Shown here piece after piece: positions 22,053 to 32,670 of a stretch of DNA of 64,000 nt (its first letter is position 1; each line of letters starts with the position of its first letter). The DNA comes from Macrocybe gigantea (Eukaryota; Basidiomycota; Agaricomycetes; Agaricales; Callistosporiaceae): assembly GCA_011319805.1 (NCBI GenBank), contig SJRY01000206.1, positions 175,359 to 239,358 on the forward strand, read 5' to 3'. Under the pieces are notes generated by a model. That model saw only the letters and a program-made list of their open reading frames with translations, made no database searches and was not told the origin of the DNA. A program made the translations under genes and the position numbers.

Positions 22053-23988
22053 TCAGTCTTCCGTGTCTACACCAAGATGAACTACGGCGAACTTCCTCGT
22101 CAACAGGTTAAAGACGCTGCCAAAGATAAACGCGATGAGGGAACATGTGAAAATGATGACGTTGTATGGCATGCTGAAGTCTGGCGTGGCAACATCGACG
22201 AGCAACGTTGATGTGTACGTCCGGCCACTGTCAGATAGCGAACCGTTATTCGAATGCAGCAAGGGCGTGAAAACGGCGGGGGGAGGTCCCAGCCCCGCTG
22301 CGCATCTGGTGGATGTTCCGTATATCGCAGAAACGATTTGGAGACGTCCATACGTACGCGTACGGTGCTTTTGGGTGGCAATGCCACGATCGAGTGAAAC
22401 GTGGCTGGACGCGAATGGGGTATCTCAGGAATGTAGGTGATGTTCGACATGATTTCATCTAATGACGTCGTCAACTCAATGTTCAGATAAGAACTAGATC
22501 GTTTGACATACTTCTGGGGATGCCGTCGACATCAATCTTCAGGGTATGCAAGTAAAAGTGGACGAGCCAAGGCATGGTTTCGAGGTATACAAGTTTCAGA
22601 GTGGTTTCGAGATGGTTCTTTATCCTGACAGACAATTGCCCGCGAGCTTGGCCAATGCTATTCAGGGAGCGCTGCACAGAATAGGACGTGATTGGCGGCT
22701 CAAATCCCAGAGCTAATTGATCTTAAATTCAGCTGTTATTTTGAGGTCACAGCAAATCGACTTACGGTGCTGAAACTCTCCTGGTCGAGTCATTGCAACA
22801 TCCAGGGGTGCTGAAACTTTGTTCTAGGATCAGAAAAAAAAAAAAAAGAACCACGAGTCCTAGAGAGTTTTCTCACTATTCTTTGAGTTGTAGAACGCGA
22901 ATTCCTTTGTCGTAGAATCTGGTTCAGGAGTGATTCTATACATCCCTTCCATTGGTAAAGCCACACGGATACTGCTCGACTGAGCGACGGACAAGATCTA
23001 TCAATTGATCTGTCAAATAAGGATCTCAAAGACCAATCTGTGTGGTATATTGAATCAGCCTTGATTGCAAGAATACAGTGCGTTGAATGTTAAAGACCTG
23101 GTTGTTTGCTTAATCGTATACGCATAGGATCGAACACGGCTTGGAACGTCAGGCGAACCACCACGCCCTCGTGTTCGTGCCATAGGACATGAACGCCCAT
23201 GCCATGCCAATCGGCGTCGAAGACGCGGTGGGGATTCAAGAGCATCGCGATCCCGGAAAGCGATTTACATGGTAGGAGTTTCAAGAACGGTGTGAGATTC
23301 TCCGTGCAGACGTTTTCAGACGGAAGAGAGGCGTGTCGTATTCTGTGCGGTACACCCCACGCTGGAATATCACCCTCTGGCTGATACGACAAGGCCGGCG
23401 TAGTCGTGCTTCGTTCGTCGAGCGAACCAAGTGACGCGCAGAACAATCCCGCCAAAGCGTTACGAAGGCCTCCCCACCGTTCCACGATACTAACTTGTCA
23501 TATTAGCTGAGGTGGCCCATACATAACCGAGACAATACACACGTTGTGTGATTGCTTTCTCCCATCCATGCCCACAGCTCCGCGCCTGTACCGACGTTTG
23601 GTTCTCCTGGATAACCCCATCGTTGATAATTCCAATTTCCAGCGTTGAGGGTCAAATGCAGTTCTGTGACTGCATACTCCCTTAGAATCTGGCCTAGGGC
23701 TAACGGAAAGAGCGTGTAATGTTGCGCTTTGGAAAGTTGAGCGCGTCACTATCTCGCAACAATCATTTTGCAATACGCACGCTCGTCGTCTTCACCCAGG
23801 CTCTGTGGATTCCGTGGTGCAACGCCGCTTAGAACGGTTTCAAACGAAAACCGAGCAGCCACTTTGCCGTCGCGCAATGAATCAAGGATGAGATGCTCTT
23901 CAAAATGTTCATCCAAGGACTCAGCTGAGGCAACGAAAGCCGACAAAATAGCAAGACAGAGGCATCTCGTTGGCCAGCCCAGGCGCAT
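22053..23988 (-). CDS. gpi16: GPI transamidase subunit GPI16/PIG-T
   Basis: ER-membrane subunit of the GPI transamidase, which attaches GPI anchors to proteins. The start at 23988 gives a signal peptide (MRLGWPTRCLCLAILSAF) followed by DEHFEEHLILDSLRDGKV, the typical PIG-T N-terminus. Further exons carry WNYQRWGYPGEPN, ELWAWMGES, VERWGGLRNALAGLFCASL, CTENLTPFLKLLPCK and GIAMLLNPHRVFDADWH. The end has GRTYTSTLLVDVATPDFSMP followed by one C-terminal TM helix (IIFTCSLIAFIFGSVFN) and a short basic/acidic tail. Cys in LPCK is near the conserved Cys region linked to GPI8 in other fungi. Divergent from the AFG2 gene. Confidence 0.9.
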
Positions 23989-24378
23989 TCGGATTTCAGT
24001 GACCACCGCCGTCGCACTGAACGGCTGCCTGACATTTAGTTGTAAATTATGTAATTTGTCGGAGACCAATCGGAGGTTCAAACTACCAGCCAACATGCCG
24101 GAACTGCCACCAACGAAAATATGACTGCGGCTTGTCCGATTCGATCAAGGTAAACAGGTCCGATATCGTCAATGAAAGCTGCTTCATTGAGAAAGAGCTA
24201 GACTTCTATGCTTCAGCAGTGACTGCTTTGAGGTTCGTTCGCCTGCTGACACTGCTCATGCCTACATGCTTATCGGCCGAGTGAAAAAAGAGCGACGCAT
24301 CTTCAGACAAAGATACCCGGACGTTGGTTCTGAGTTCAAATCCATCAAGCACAAGCCTTGTCTTCTCATTTGAATGAT
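23989..24378. promoter_or_regulatory. divergent promoter, GPI16 / AFG2
   Basis: 390 bp separate the two start codons, so the intergenic space must hold both promoters. No individual motif can be assigned with confidence. Confidence 0.5.
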
Positions 24379-27300
24379 ATGGCTTCAATATCGTCCAGGA
24401 AATTCATAGTTGAATCTGAAGATCTATCAGAGTATACTCCTCGTGCCGCTCGGCGCGTCACTCTCAATGCCGATGTTATAAAGGCGGCCAAATTGTCAAC
24501 TGGCGACATCGTTGCAATAGCAGGTGGAGATAGCAGCGCGTCAAGCAAAGTTGGCCTTTTAAGTTAATCTCTGTTAGAAGTCATAGTGACTGAAGTGTTC
24601 TGGACAGAACTTCGCTGTGGGTGTTGTGTGGCCTTCCCTGAAGCTACCCCAAGATGGTATGTCTGTCCTTTCCGAAATCGTTCTCATTTCAACGACAATC
24701 CCATGAATACATAGCTATCCTTCTCCCTACCTCTCTCAGGCTGACAGCTCAGTTGGAGACTAGTCAGAAAGCGCGGATTTTTCCTTTGTCGGGATCTTCT
24801 TCGTCCAATCTGCCATTTGGTCTGCCAGTTGTGCGGTCATTCCGGGAAGCCGGCACCATACAAGTCCTCGAAATTTGTCCCGCTGACCATCTCCCGCGAA
24901 GCTCGCATTCAAAAGAGCATGAGAAACAGCGAGAGTGGCTCAAGCTGCTCCTGAAGGAATTACTGGGTTTGCCTCCGTTCTGCGCGCGCCCCGTGCGTAC
25001 CTTGACTGACCTCTTTACCCCCAACGCTTTGATCTAGTCGACATCAGGTATATCACGTGTGAACAGATTTTGGAAATATCGTTCGAGGGAAGGCGGCGCA
25101 AGTTTTCGGTCAAGTCGATAATGTCTAGGGACTCAAAGCAACCGGCTGCACTTGAAGATGTAGCCCAAAAACTTGAGAATCTTTCTATCGCGTCACCTGG
25201 GCAGGTTTGGACTGTAGACTGGGATGCGAATGTCACAATGATTCATGATAAAGAACTTGATCGTCCACAAGCAGTTCACAAGGTGCTTTCTGATTCGACT
25301 CATGACTTGAATCTCCTCGTTCTCATGACATATCATGTGCTTAAGCCTGAAATCGAGATCTTGCAATCCACACCAGCAAATCAAGCGTACTCCACAGTTG
25401 GCGGTCTGGACAAGCAGATTCAAGAAGTCAGGGATCTTCTAGAGATTCCCTTAACGCATCCTGAACTCTTCCGACATTTCGGTGAGCCAAGCGCAATTCG
25501 TCCGCCGTATTCTTATTGTGTTGTTACTAACCCGACTTGTCCATCCGTACATCATCCTAATTCAATTGTGGCGTTATCTGTTCAGGTTTGAGGCCGCCAC
25601 GCGGTATTCTTTTACACGGTCCTCCAGGAACCGGAAAAACTCACCTTGCGCGTGCCATTGCCTCTTCAACGAATTCTGCCGTTCTCGTGATTAACGGTCC
25701 TGAACTCTCATCTGCCTACCATGGCGAGACCGAGTCGAAGCTGCGAGATGTCTTCCGAGAAGCGCGCGAAAGGAGTCCGTGCATCGTTGTATTGGATGAA
25801 GTAGATGCCCTGGTTCCTCGAAGAGAGGACAGTGCCGGTGGGGAAGTCGAAAAGCGTGTGGTCGCTACTCTCCTCACGATTCTTGATGGCATGGAAGAGA
25901 CCGAGGCCGGTGAGGAAGGAAGAGTTGTGGTAATTGGGACAACCAATCGGCCTAATGCCATCGATCCTGCCCTCCGCCGTCCTGGTCGGTTTGATAGAGA
26001 AATCGAAATTGGTGAGTCGCCCCATGATTTGCTTCATCTATTTGCCCACGCATGGACCACAGGTATCCCAGACGCCGAAGCCCGTCTGTCGATTCTCAAC
26101 GTTTTGTTAGCAAAAATACCCCACTCGATACCACAAGACGATCTTCGAGCTCTCGCAGGCCGAGCGTATGGTTACGTTGGCGCAGACCTTAGTGCAGTTG
26201 TGAGAGAGGCCGGTACAGTTGCCATTAAGCGATGGCTGGCATCACCGGAAGGACAAGCCAATCCAGCCTTGGCTCCCACCCGCCTGAAACTGACCTTGGA
26301 CGATCTCGCATCCGCAATGCCCTCCATCCGCCCGTCCGCCATGAGGTCTCTCTTCTTGGACACGCCCCCAATTCGTTACTCCGACATTGGGGGTCAAGCT
26401 GCAGTAATTCAGAAGCTGCGCGAAGCTGTGGAGTGGCCTCTTCTGCATCCAGAAGCATTCAAACGACTAGGTGTGAAGCCCCCGAAGGGCGTTTTGTTGT
26501 ATGGTCCCCCTGGGTGCAGCAAGACGGTGTTGGCGAGAGCGTGTGCTTGTGAGAGTGGTGTGAACTTTGTAGCGGTGAAAGGACCGGAGGTGAGTGTCAT
26601 TTGCTTCCCAGACCGTAAAATCTGACCCCCTTCCAGCTGTTGAACAAATTCGTGGGCGAATCAGAACGAGCTGTTCGCGAAATATTTAGAAAAGCACGTG
26701 CGGCCTCTCCGTCTATCATTTTCTTTGTAACGCTCCCCGTATTTCATCCGCCCTCCAATATGAATTCATTTTTTCTTTGGTAGGACGAGATCGATGCTCT
26801 GGCAACTTCTCGCAGCTCCGGTGACGGTGACGGAACAGCGTCTCATGAGGGCGTCTTGACGAGCTTGCTCAATGAGATAGATGGTGTTCAAGAGCTCATT
26901 GGAGTTACTGTCGTTGCAGCCACAAATCGACCAGAGGCAATTGTGCGTCTCATCAAAGTTTTGCTTTGGATTTTCCTCTGATTCGGCAACCAGGACTCCG
27001 CCTTGATGCGCCCAGGTCGCCTGGATAGAATCCTCTACGTAGGGCCTCCAGACCAAGCTGGGCGAGAAGAAATCTTGAAGATCAAAATGAGAACCATGAC
27101 TGTTGGGTCTGACATCGATATAACGGAAATTGCACAACTTGTACGGAAGATTCGCCTTCCCCTTCTTTTCTAGTCTCTGAATTATATGAACTCTTAGACG
27201 GACGGTTGTTCCGGAGCGGAGATTACTGCTCTTTGCCAAGAGGCTGCTATTCTCACTATGCAGAAAAACATGACCGCACCATATGTAAGGAAAGCGAGAT

Positions 27301-27452
27301 CTGGTCTAGAAGTTGGCCACTCATCCGAGCTTTTGTAGGTTCCACATGAGGCATTTCTAGCAGCTGCAAAAGGCATAAAGACGCAAATCACTCCTTCTGT
27401 CTTGGAAAAATTCCAATCCTGGACTAAGAGCAGTCAAGTCAGAGTCGTTTGA
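24379..27452 (+). CDS. afg2: AFG2/DRG1-type AAA ATPase, ribosome maturation
   Basis: Cytoplasmic double-AAA ATPase that removes Rlp24 and other factors from pre-60S particles. The first exons are 24379-24549, 24608-24656 and one from 24715; the start is the ATG before MASISSRKF. The N-domain is VCP-like. D1 has Walker A GPPGTGKT (about 25620), Walker [12 protein letters not shown] and [21 protein letters not shown]2 has Walker A GPPGCSKT (about 26505), the variant typical of DRG1/SPATA5, then [17 protein letters not shown], Walker B SIIFF/DEIDAL split by an intron, AATNRP and LMRPGRLDR. The C-terminal helices follow ([15 protein letters not shown]). No frame breaks are seen. The closest alternative, CDC48, is excluded by the D2 P-loop and by the short C-terminus. 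Confidence 0.95.
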
Positions 27453-28103
27453 ATCGAATCTGCCTTGTCCGCTCGTTTACCACAGAGAATACGGCGTGGC
27501 AAGGGATGCCTATTTTGCCCAATTGAGCGCCTTAATGACGAGATGATAGCCATACCAAGTCAGCCAATCGCCACAAGCCCCTGTCACCGTGTCTCAGACT
27601 GACGTTTGCAATCACATACTCTAACCTGTAGTGGCTTTGTTCGCACAATTCAGTACGGTAAACTCAAGGCGAAAAGCAACATCCTTGAGAATTCTGTGGT
27701 TATCCAATCAAATGGCAGATTCATCGCATACTTATCTACATCATGCGCAGCGAGATAGTATGTGTGAAGAGTTAATTACGTGGGCATGCGATAGCAGAGG
27801 TTAGCCAGACAGCAGGGATGCGCACTATGACTCCAGTCTCGTTACCTTCTCATTACGGTCTAGTGCCATCCATTCGTTTATCCCTTCAACTTAGCATGGA
27901 AGATCGTGGAGCTCATCAACTTCACCAAAAATATCACCAGGGAAACTGTGAAGCCCGAGGCCTGTGGATCAATCACGGCCGCCCGAACTCCCCACACATG
28001 GTCTCGACCCTGATTCAAGACATCGGACAGCCTGAGAAGATTATCCCATCGTACACCTGTATCGCGCCACGCTGCATAGGTCCTTGTGCATTGCGGTTGT
28101 AGG
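27453..28103. other. intergenic region, promoter of the 4CL-like gene
   Basis: 650 bp between two genes on the same strand. No further gene or element recognised. Confidence 0.45.
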
Positions 28104-30952
28104 ATGGAGTTTCATGCGTCAAGCGGGCAACTCCCTAGTGTCCCGGATGACCTCACCATCCCTCAGTTCATCTTCGACTATGAGCATGCTTGCAGGCCAG
28201 TTCGAGATTCGGAAATACCCTGGTTCATTGAGGAGGAATCGGGCAAGAGCATGAAGGAGTTCGAGGCAGGTGCCCCACTTGCTGCTTTTCCTTGTCCTGT
28301 TATTGATGTACGTACTGTGCATATCAGCTACGTCAACGGGTATCAGGGTTGACTATTGGTTTGAAATTGAGGTATGGAATAGGTACGCCACTCTTCCTTG
28401 TCAGAGGCATTTACGATTCACGACATGCCCTGCTAGGCGATGATGACGTGGGTGCGTCGCTCAAACTTCTTCCTCAAAACCCTTATTCACATCCTGTCAG
28501 TTTGTATTTTCAGCCCAAACCACATTGGCACGTACTCCGTTGAATATGGTGACGAACGTGCTGTAGTTAGCTAATGGAGTTAAGCAGATTATCCAATCAC
28601 TATTTGGGCTACACACCATCTCGGCGCGATTATTTCGTATGACGGTTCCTCATCCATGTACGCTCATGAGGCTCATAGTATTACTCACGCAGAGGCGCCA
28701 ATCCAGACTTTACTCTTAATGAACTGGTCTATCAATTGGAGACAACGAAGGCGAAGGTGCTCATTGTTCATCCCGATGCATTGAATACCGCTCTAGCAGC
28801 GGCGAGGTCAGTTGGAATACCTCGAGACCGGATTGTCCTGTTCAACACCACGGAGGTCATCCTCGGCACGCCTGCATCCGATCTCTTGTCCATTGATGAC
28901 TTGGTTTTGCTCGGCCTTCAATCAGGGAAACTATTTGATGAGAAGCAGTTGAAACCAGGCGAAGCAAGAACCAAGTTGGCCTTTTTGAATTTCTCCTCAG
29001 GAACTACGGGACTTCCTAAGGTTCTGCATTGATCGCAGAGATGTACACAGGCCGCTGACTGGATGTCTTTCAGGCTGTTGCTATTCCCCACTATTCGGTT
29101 ATCGTCAATGTCATGCAGCTTGCAATTCACAACAAGGTCAATGAAGATTACTGTGCTTGGGATGATCGGAGATATAGACCAGGGGATATTGCCATTGGTG
29201 GTGAGTGTATTCATCTTCTTGCTTGTGTTGCTTTCCATTGACGTCGAACAGTCTTGCCACTGTACCGTATGTTGCCAAATAGTCTGGGTCAACATGATTG
29301 ATGATCATTCCTGTCAGATATATATGGGCTAGTCACCAATGTATGTCCGCCGCTTCAATTTTGTCGAGAGTGCGTAAATGACCCTTGCATCCAGCTCCAT
29401 TTCGTTCTATTTTCTGCGGTACGAAAATTTGCTGTTCCTCGTATCTATCCAGCGCTCATAGCAGTCTAGATGTCTGTTGTCATTTGTCCGAAGTATAGCT
29501 TCACCGGAATGCTGGAAAGCATTGTTCGTCACAAAATAAGCCATTTGCTGTAAGTTGCCATATTCCTCTTTTAATGAGCCTTTTTCTCAGAATTGTATGA
29601 CGGACAGACTCGTTCCGCCTCAGATTGTGTTACTTTCCAAGGTCCGATTTTATCCTATGTCTAGCTGCATCGTTAACATCTAGTCACAGCATCCTAAAGT
29701 CAAGGACTACGACTTGAACAAATACATCCGAATGATCATGTCTGGTGGAGCACCGTTGTCCGACGAGGTTACCCAGAAGATCTTCGAGCTCTTCCCCAAC
29801 ATACATATGGGGCAAGGATATGGTATGCTATACTTGAAATACTTATCTACGCTCGAATACGCTTGTAATCGGGTCGACTTACCATTGGTATAGGACTGAC
29901 AGAAACATGCACCACCATTACTTTGTGGCCCATTGGGACGAAACGCGGAACTCCCGGGAGTAAGCACCCTAGATTCACTGTCTACGAAAGTTTGAAACCA
30001 TTAGTCACACAGCGTCCGGTCGACTGGTTCCGGGGACCGCTGCAAAAGTCGTCAAGGCAGATGGCTCTTTGGCAAGTTACGATGAGCCTGGTGAATTGTA
30101 TATCAAGACGCCTTCAGCTGCACTTCGTTATGTCAGTGATCCAGCGGCGTGAGTTGTTTACCATCTGTCAGCCTGGGGTTAGTGCTGAGCGCTGATCGGT
30201 TGAATTAGGACCAAAGCCACCTTTATTGATGTGTTCGTGTCTCTCAGGTATTGATAATCGTGGTTGATTTCATAGTCTTGCAGATGGGTGAGGACAGGTG
30301 ACGTAGCGAAATTCGATCGGAATGAAGAGATTTGGGTCCTGGATAGAGTCAAAGTGAGGCTGTACGTTTCTCTCTGTTTCGAACTCTTATACAGATACTT
30401 GCTCCAGGAAATAATAAAGGTACAGCGATCCTGCTTCCTCGCACGTATTATGGATGATTTTACCCTGGCCTGCTGCAGGTCAAGGGTTTCCAAGTCGCCC
30501 CAGCTGAGCTGGAAGGCTGTGTTCTTGAACACAAGGATGTTCAAAACGCGTGTGTTGTCGGAATCCCGGACGAGTACAGTACGGACTACCCATCTTCAAA
30601 ATTTAAAGAAGTCAACTCAATTATCTCTTGTGTGTTGCGTAGGTGGCGAGGTGCCATTGGCTTTTATTGTTCCGTCCGAGGAGGCTGCCGGCCGGATCGG
30701 CGAAAACTCCCAAGCGGCTCGCGAGCTAAAGAAGTCAATAATGAAGGCAAGTCTAACTTGGCTACATGCCAATGCCGAAGCCTTCCTTACCTGTCCATCT
30801 AGCACGTCGCCGATAACAAAGTGGCCTACAAACACCTTGCGGGCGGTATCGAGTTCGTCACAGAGATACCGACCTCCCCTAGTGGAAAACTGCTCAGGAG
30901 AGTTTTGCGGGAGAGGGCTAAAGCTCTTAGAGCGCCAAAGAGCAAGCTGTAG
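28104..30952 (+). CDS. 4-coumarate:CoA ligase-like acyl-CoA synthetase, peroxisomal (PTS1)
   Basis: Activates a carboxylic acid to its CoA thioester through an acyl-AMP. The protein begins MEFHASSGQLP and shows the AMP-binding P-loop FSSGTTGLPKA (intron after the Lys), YSFTGMLESI, MSGGAPLSDEV, MGQGYGLTET, GELYIKTP, GDVAKFDRNE, the hinge KVKGFQVAPAELE and the C-terminal Lys region PTSPSGKLLRR. It ends PKSKL-stop, a canonical type-1 peroxisomal signal. Many exons with small introns. Fungal members act on hydroxycinnamates, medium-chain acids or other aryl acids; the substrate cannot be read here. It is tail-to-tail (146 bp) with a dienelactone hydrolase remnant, which also handles aromatic catabolites. 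Confidence 0.9.
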
Positions 30953-31098
30953 AATCGGACCTCGTTCGTGTGTGTGTGTAACAAATCTTCTACATTGGAT
31001 CTGCCGAATTATACATATACGAGTGCAACGTCGCATAGGTCGGAACAATGAAATTCAGCCAAAAACACGGTGCTGCGACGCACACATTTTGCACGACT

Positions 31099-32084
31099 TT
31101 ACAGTTTCAGCGTTTTCTCGAACCACTCCACCGTTTGCTCGAAGGCCTCTTCATGTGCCTCCTTGATGTCCGGAAGAGCGAGATTTGGTCTCGCCGCAAA
31201 GCCGTGTGTAGTGCCCTTATAATCCTTGAATTCATATTCGACGAATTTGTCCGTTCCTTTTCGCTCTGCAAAAACGGCCTCCACCTGGCGGCGGAAGGAA
31301 TCGCGGAAAAAGAAATCCTCTTGTGGACGAACGAGGTGAGCTAGGCTTTTCGTGGCTAGTGAATGCGCGTCCTGACACACCTTCCGCGCAGACCCATGCA
31401 GTAGGCACCTTTCATTGGGAATTGCGTTAAAGGATCTCGAGTAGGCAAGCATGAAAATCGCGGACCTTGATAGCCTTCACGTCGTTCAATGTCATTGGGC
31501 CTGGATGACAGATCACGACGCTGTGGACCAGGCCAGTCGACCCCAACTTGACGGCCATGGAGCCGCCATAACAATAACTGTCCAAGATAAAATATTCAGA
31601 GTGCAGGCAATAATTGAATTGAAATGCGTCCGTATACCCAACAACGCCAAGCTGCTCGTATTTCTTTTCCGACTTGAGGGCTTCTATGAACTGCATTTAC
31701 GACCGATTGACAGTGAATAAAGAAAGCAGTCAAAGGGATCGACAGCTACGTTCAGCCGTAGTCGTCCTGGCTGTGCCGTACCTTTGTTAACCGGGGAAGC
31801 GCCACCGCCGGCCTGTTCTGAATGAACCGCGGCAATGCTTTAATCTGCCCCAGATAGAACTTCGCCCAGTCTAATAGTCCTAATTTAACGCCCGCGTGAT
31901 CTGGAAGGATTAGAGCATCCAGAGGGATAAGCGGCCGGCCTATGCGGCGTTCAAAACGTGGTACGTGTGAGTGTGATTGAGTGAACGGGCGAGAACAAGA
32001 GAACACGAGCGCACCATTGAAGTAGTCGGGAACCCAGACATCGCATTGAAGCCTCTTGGCCAGGTTGTCCATCAGCAAAATGTC
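31099..32084 (-). pseudogene. dienelactone hydrolase, 5' exons missing
   Basis: Alpha/beta hydrolase of the DLH family. Reading from the high-coordinate end: DILLMDNLAKRL, VWVPDYFNG, LLDWAKFYL, then the nucleophile elbow YCYGG (Cys as nucleophile), CHPGPMTLNDV, EDFFFRDSFR and TTHGFAARPN with the catalytic His; it stops at 31099. The first 60-70 residues expected for the family are absent: the first exon visible starts after an AG at 32085 and is abutted by the AT-rich array, and no matching exons occur on the far side. Probably inactivated by the rearrangement or insertion. An N-terminus supplied from a distant exon cannot be ruled out. Confidence 0.75.
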
Positions 32085-32086
32085 CT

Positions 32087-32500
32087 GTAAAATACATTAG
32101 AATACATTGCAATACATTGTCACCATTGTCCACATTGTATCCAATTTTATTAGGCTAGTATACATTGCCTCACAAGGCAACAATTACTAGGCAATTTTGT
32201 ATTAACATTGTATAGTAAACTTAAGATAGTAGACCTTGCAAGGATACTAGCAAAATTGTAAGACCATACAAGATTATCCCTACCATACAATGTTATCCAA
32301 TTTTAGCTTGACCATACAAGATTATCTCTACCATACAATGTTATCCATTTTTAGCTCAACCATACAATGTTATCCATTTTTATCCCTACCATACAATGTT
32401 ATCCATTTTTAGCTCTACTATACAATGTATCCAATTTTATTTCTACCATACAAGATTGTTACAACTCTACATTGCAATACATTTCAATGGAAGAAAGCCT
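32087..32500. repeat. AT-rich minisatellite array, core (T)ACAATGTTATCCATTTTTA
   Basis: About 400 bp of degenerate repeats with units of roughly 35-40 bp: CCATACAATGTTATCCATTT is repeated at least five times between 32280 and 32420, and variants of TACATTGTA are scattered throughout. It abuts the truncated dienelactone hydrolase. A related array with the same ACATTGTA/TACAATGT words lies at 52430-52760. Confidence 0.75.
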
Positions 32501-32670
32501 GGATTATGGGCTTTTTTTTTTATGCTGGCATTAGATTTCTTACAATCCCACATTGATCAGTACAAATGTATCATTGTCAATATTATATACATGCAATAAA
32601 AAAGGAAAGACAGCAAAGGAGCACATCAAGCATGGAGGAAGGGAGGGAGAGAATACAGACAAAGCCACCA

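Noticed and set aside
32087..32500. CRISPR-like array
   Set aside because: Fungal nuclear sequence, units are degenerate without distinct spacers, and no cas genes occur; it is an AT-rich minisatellite.
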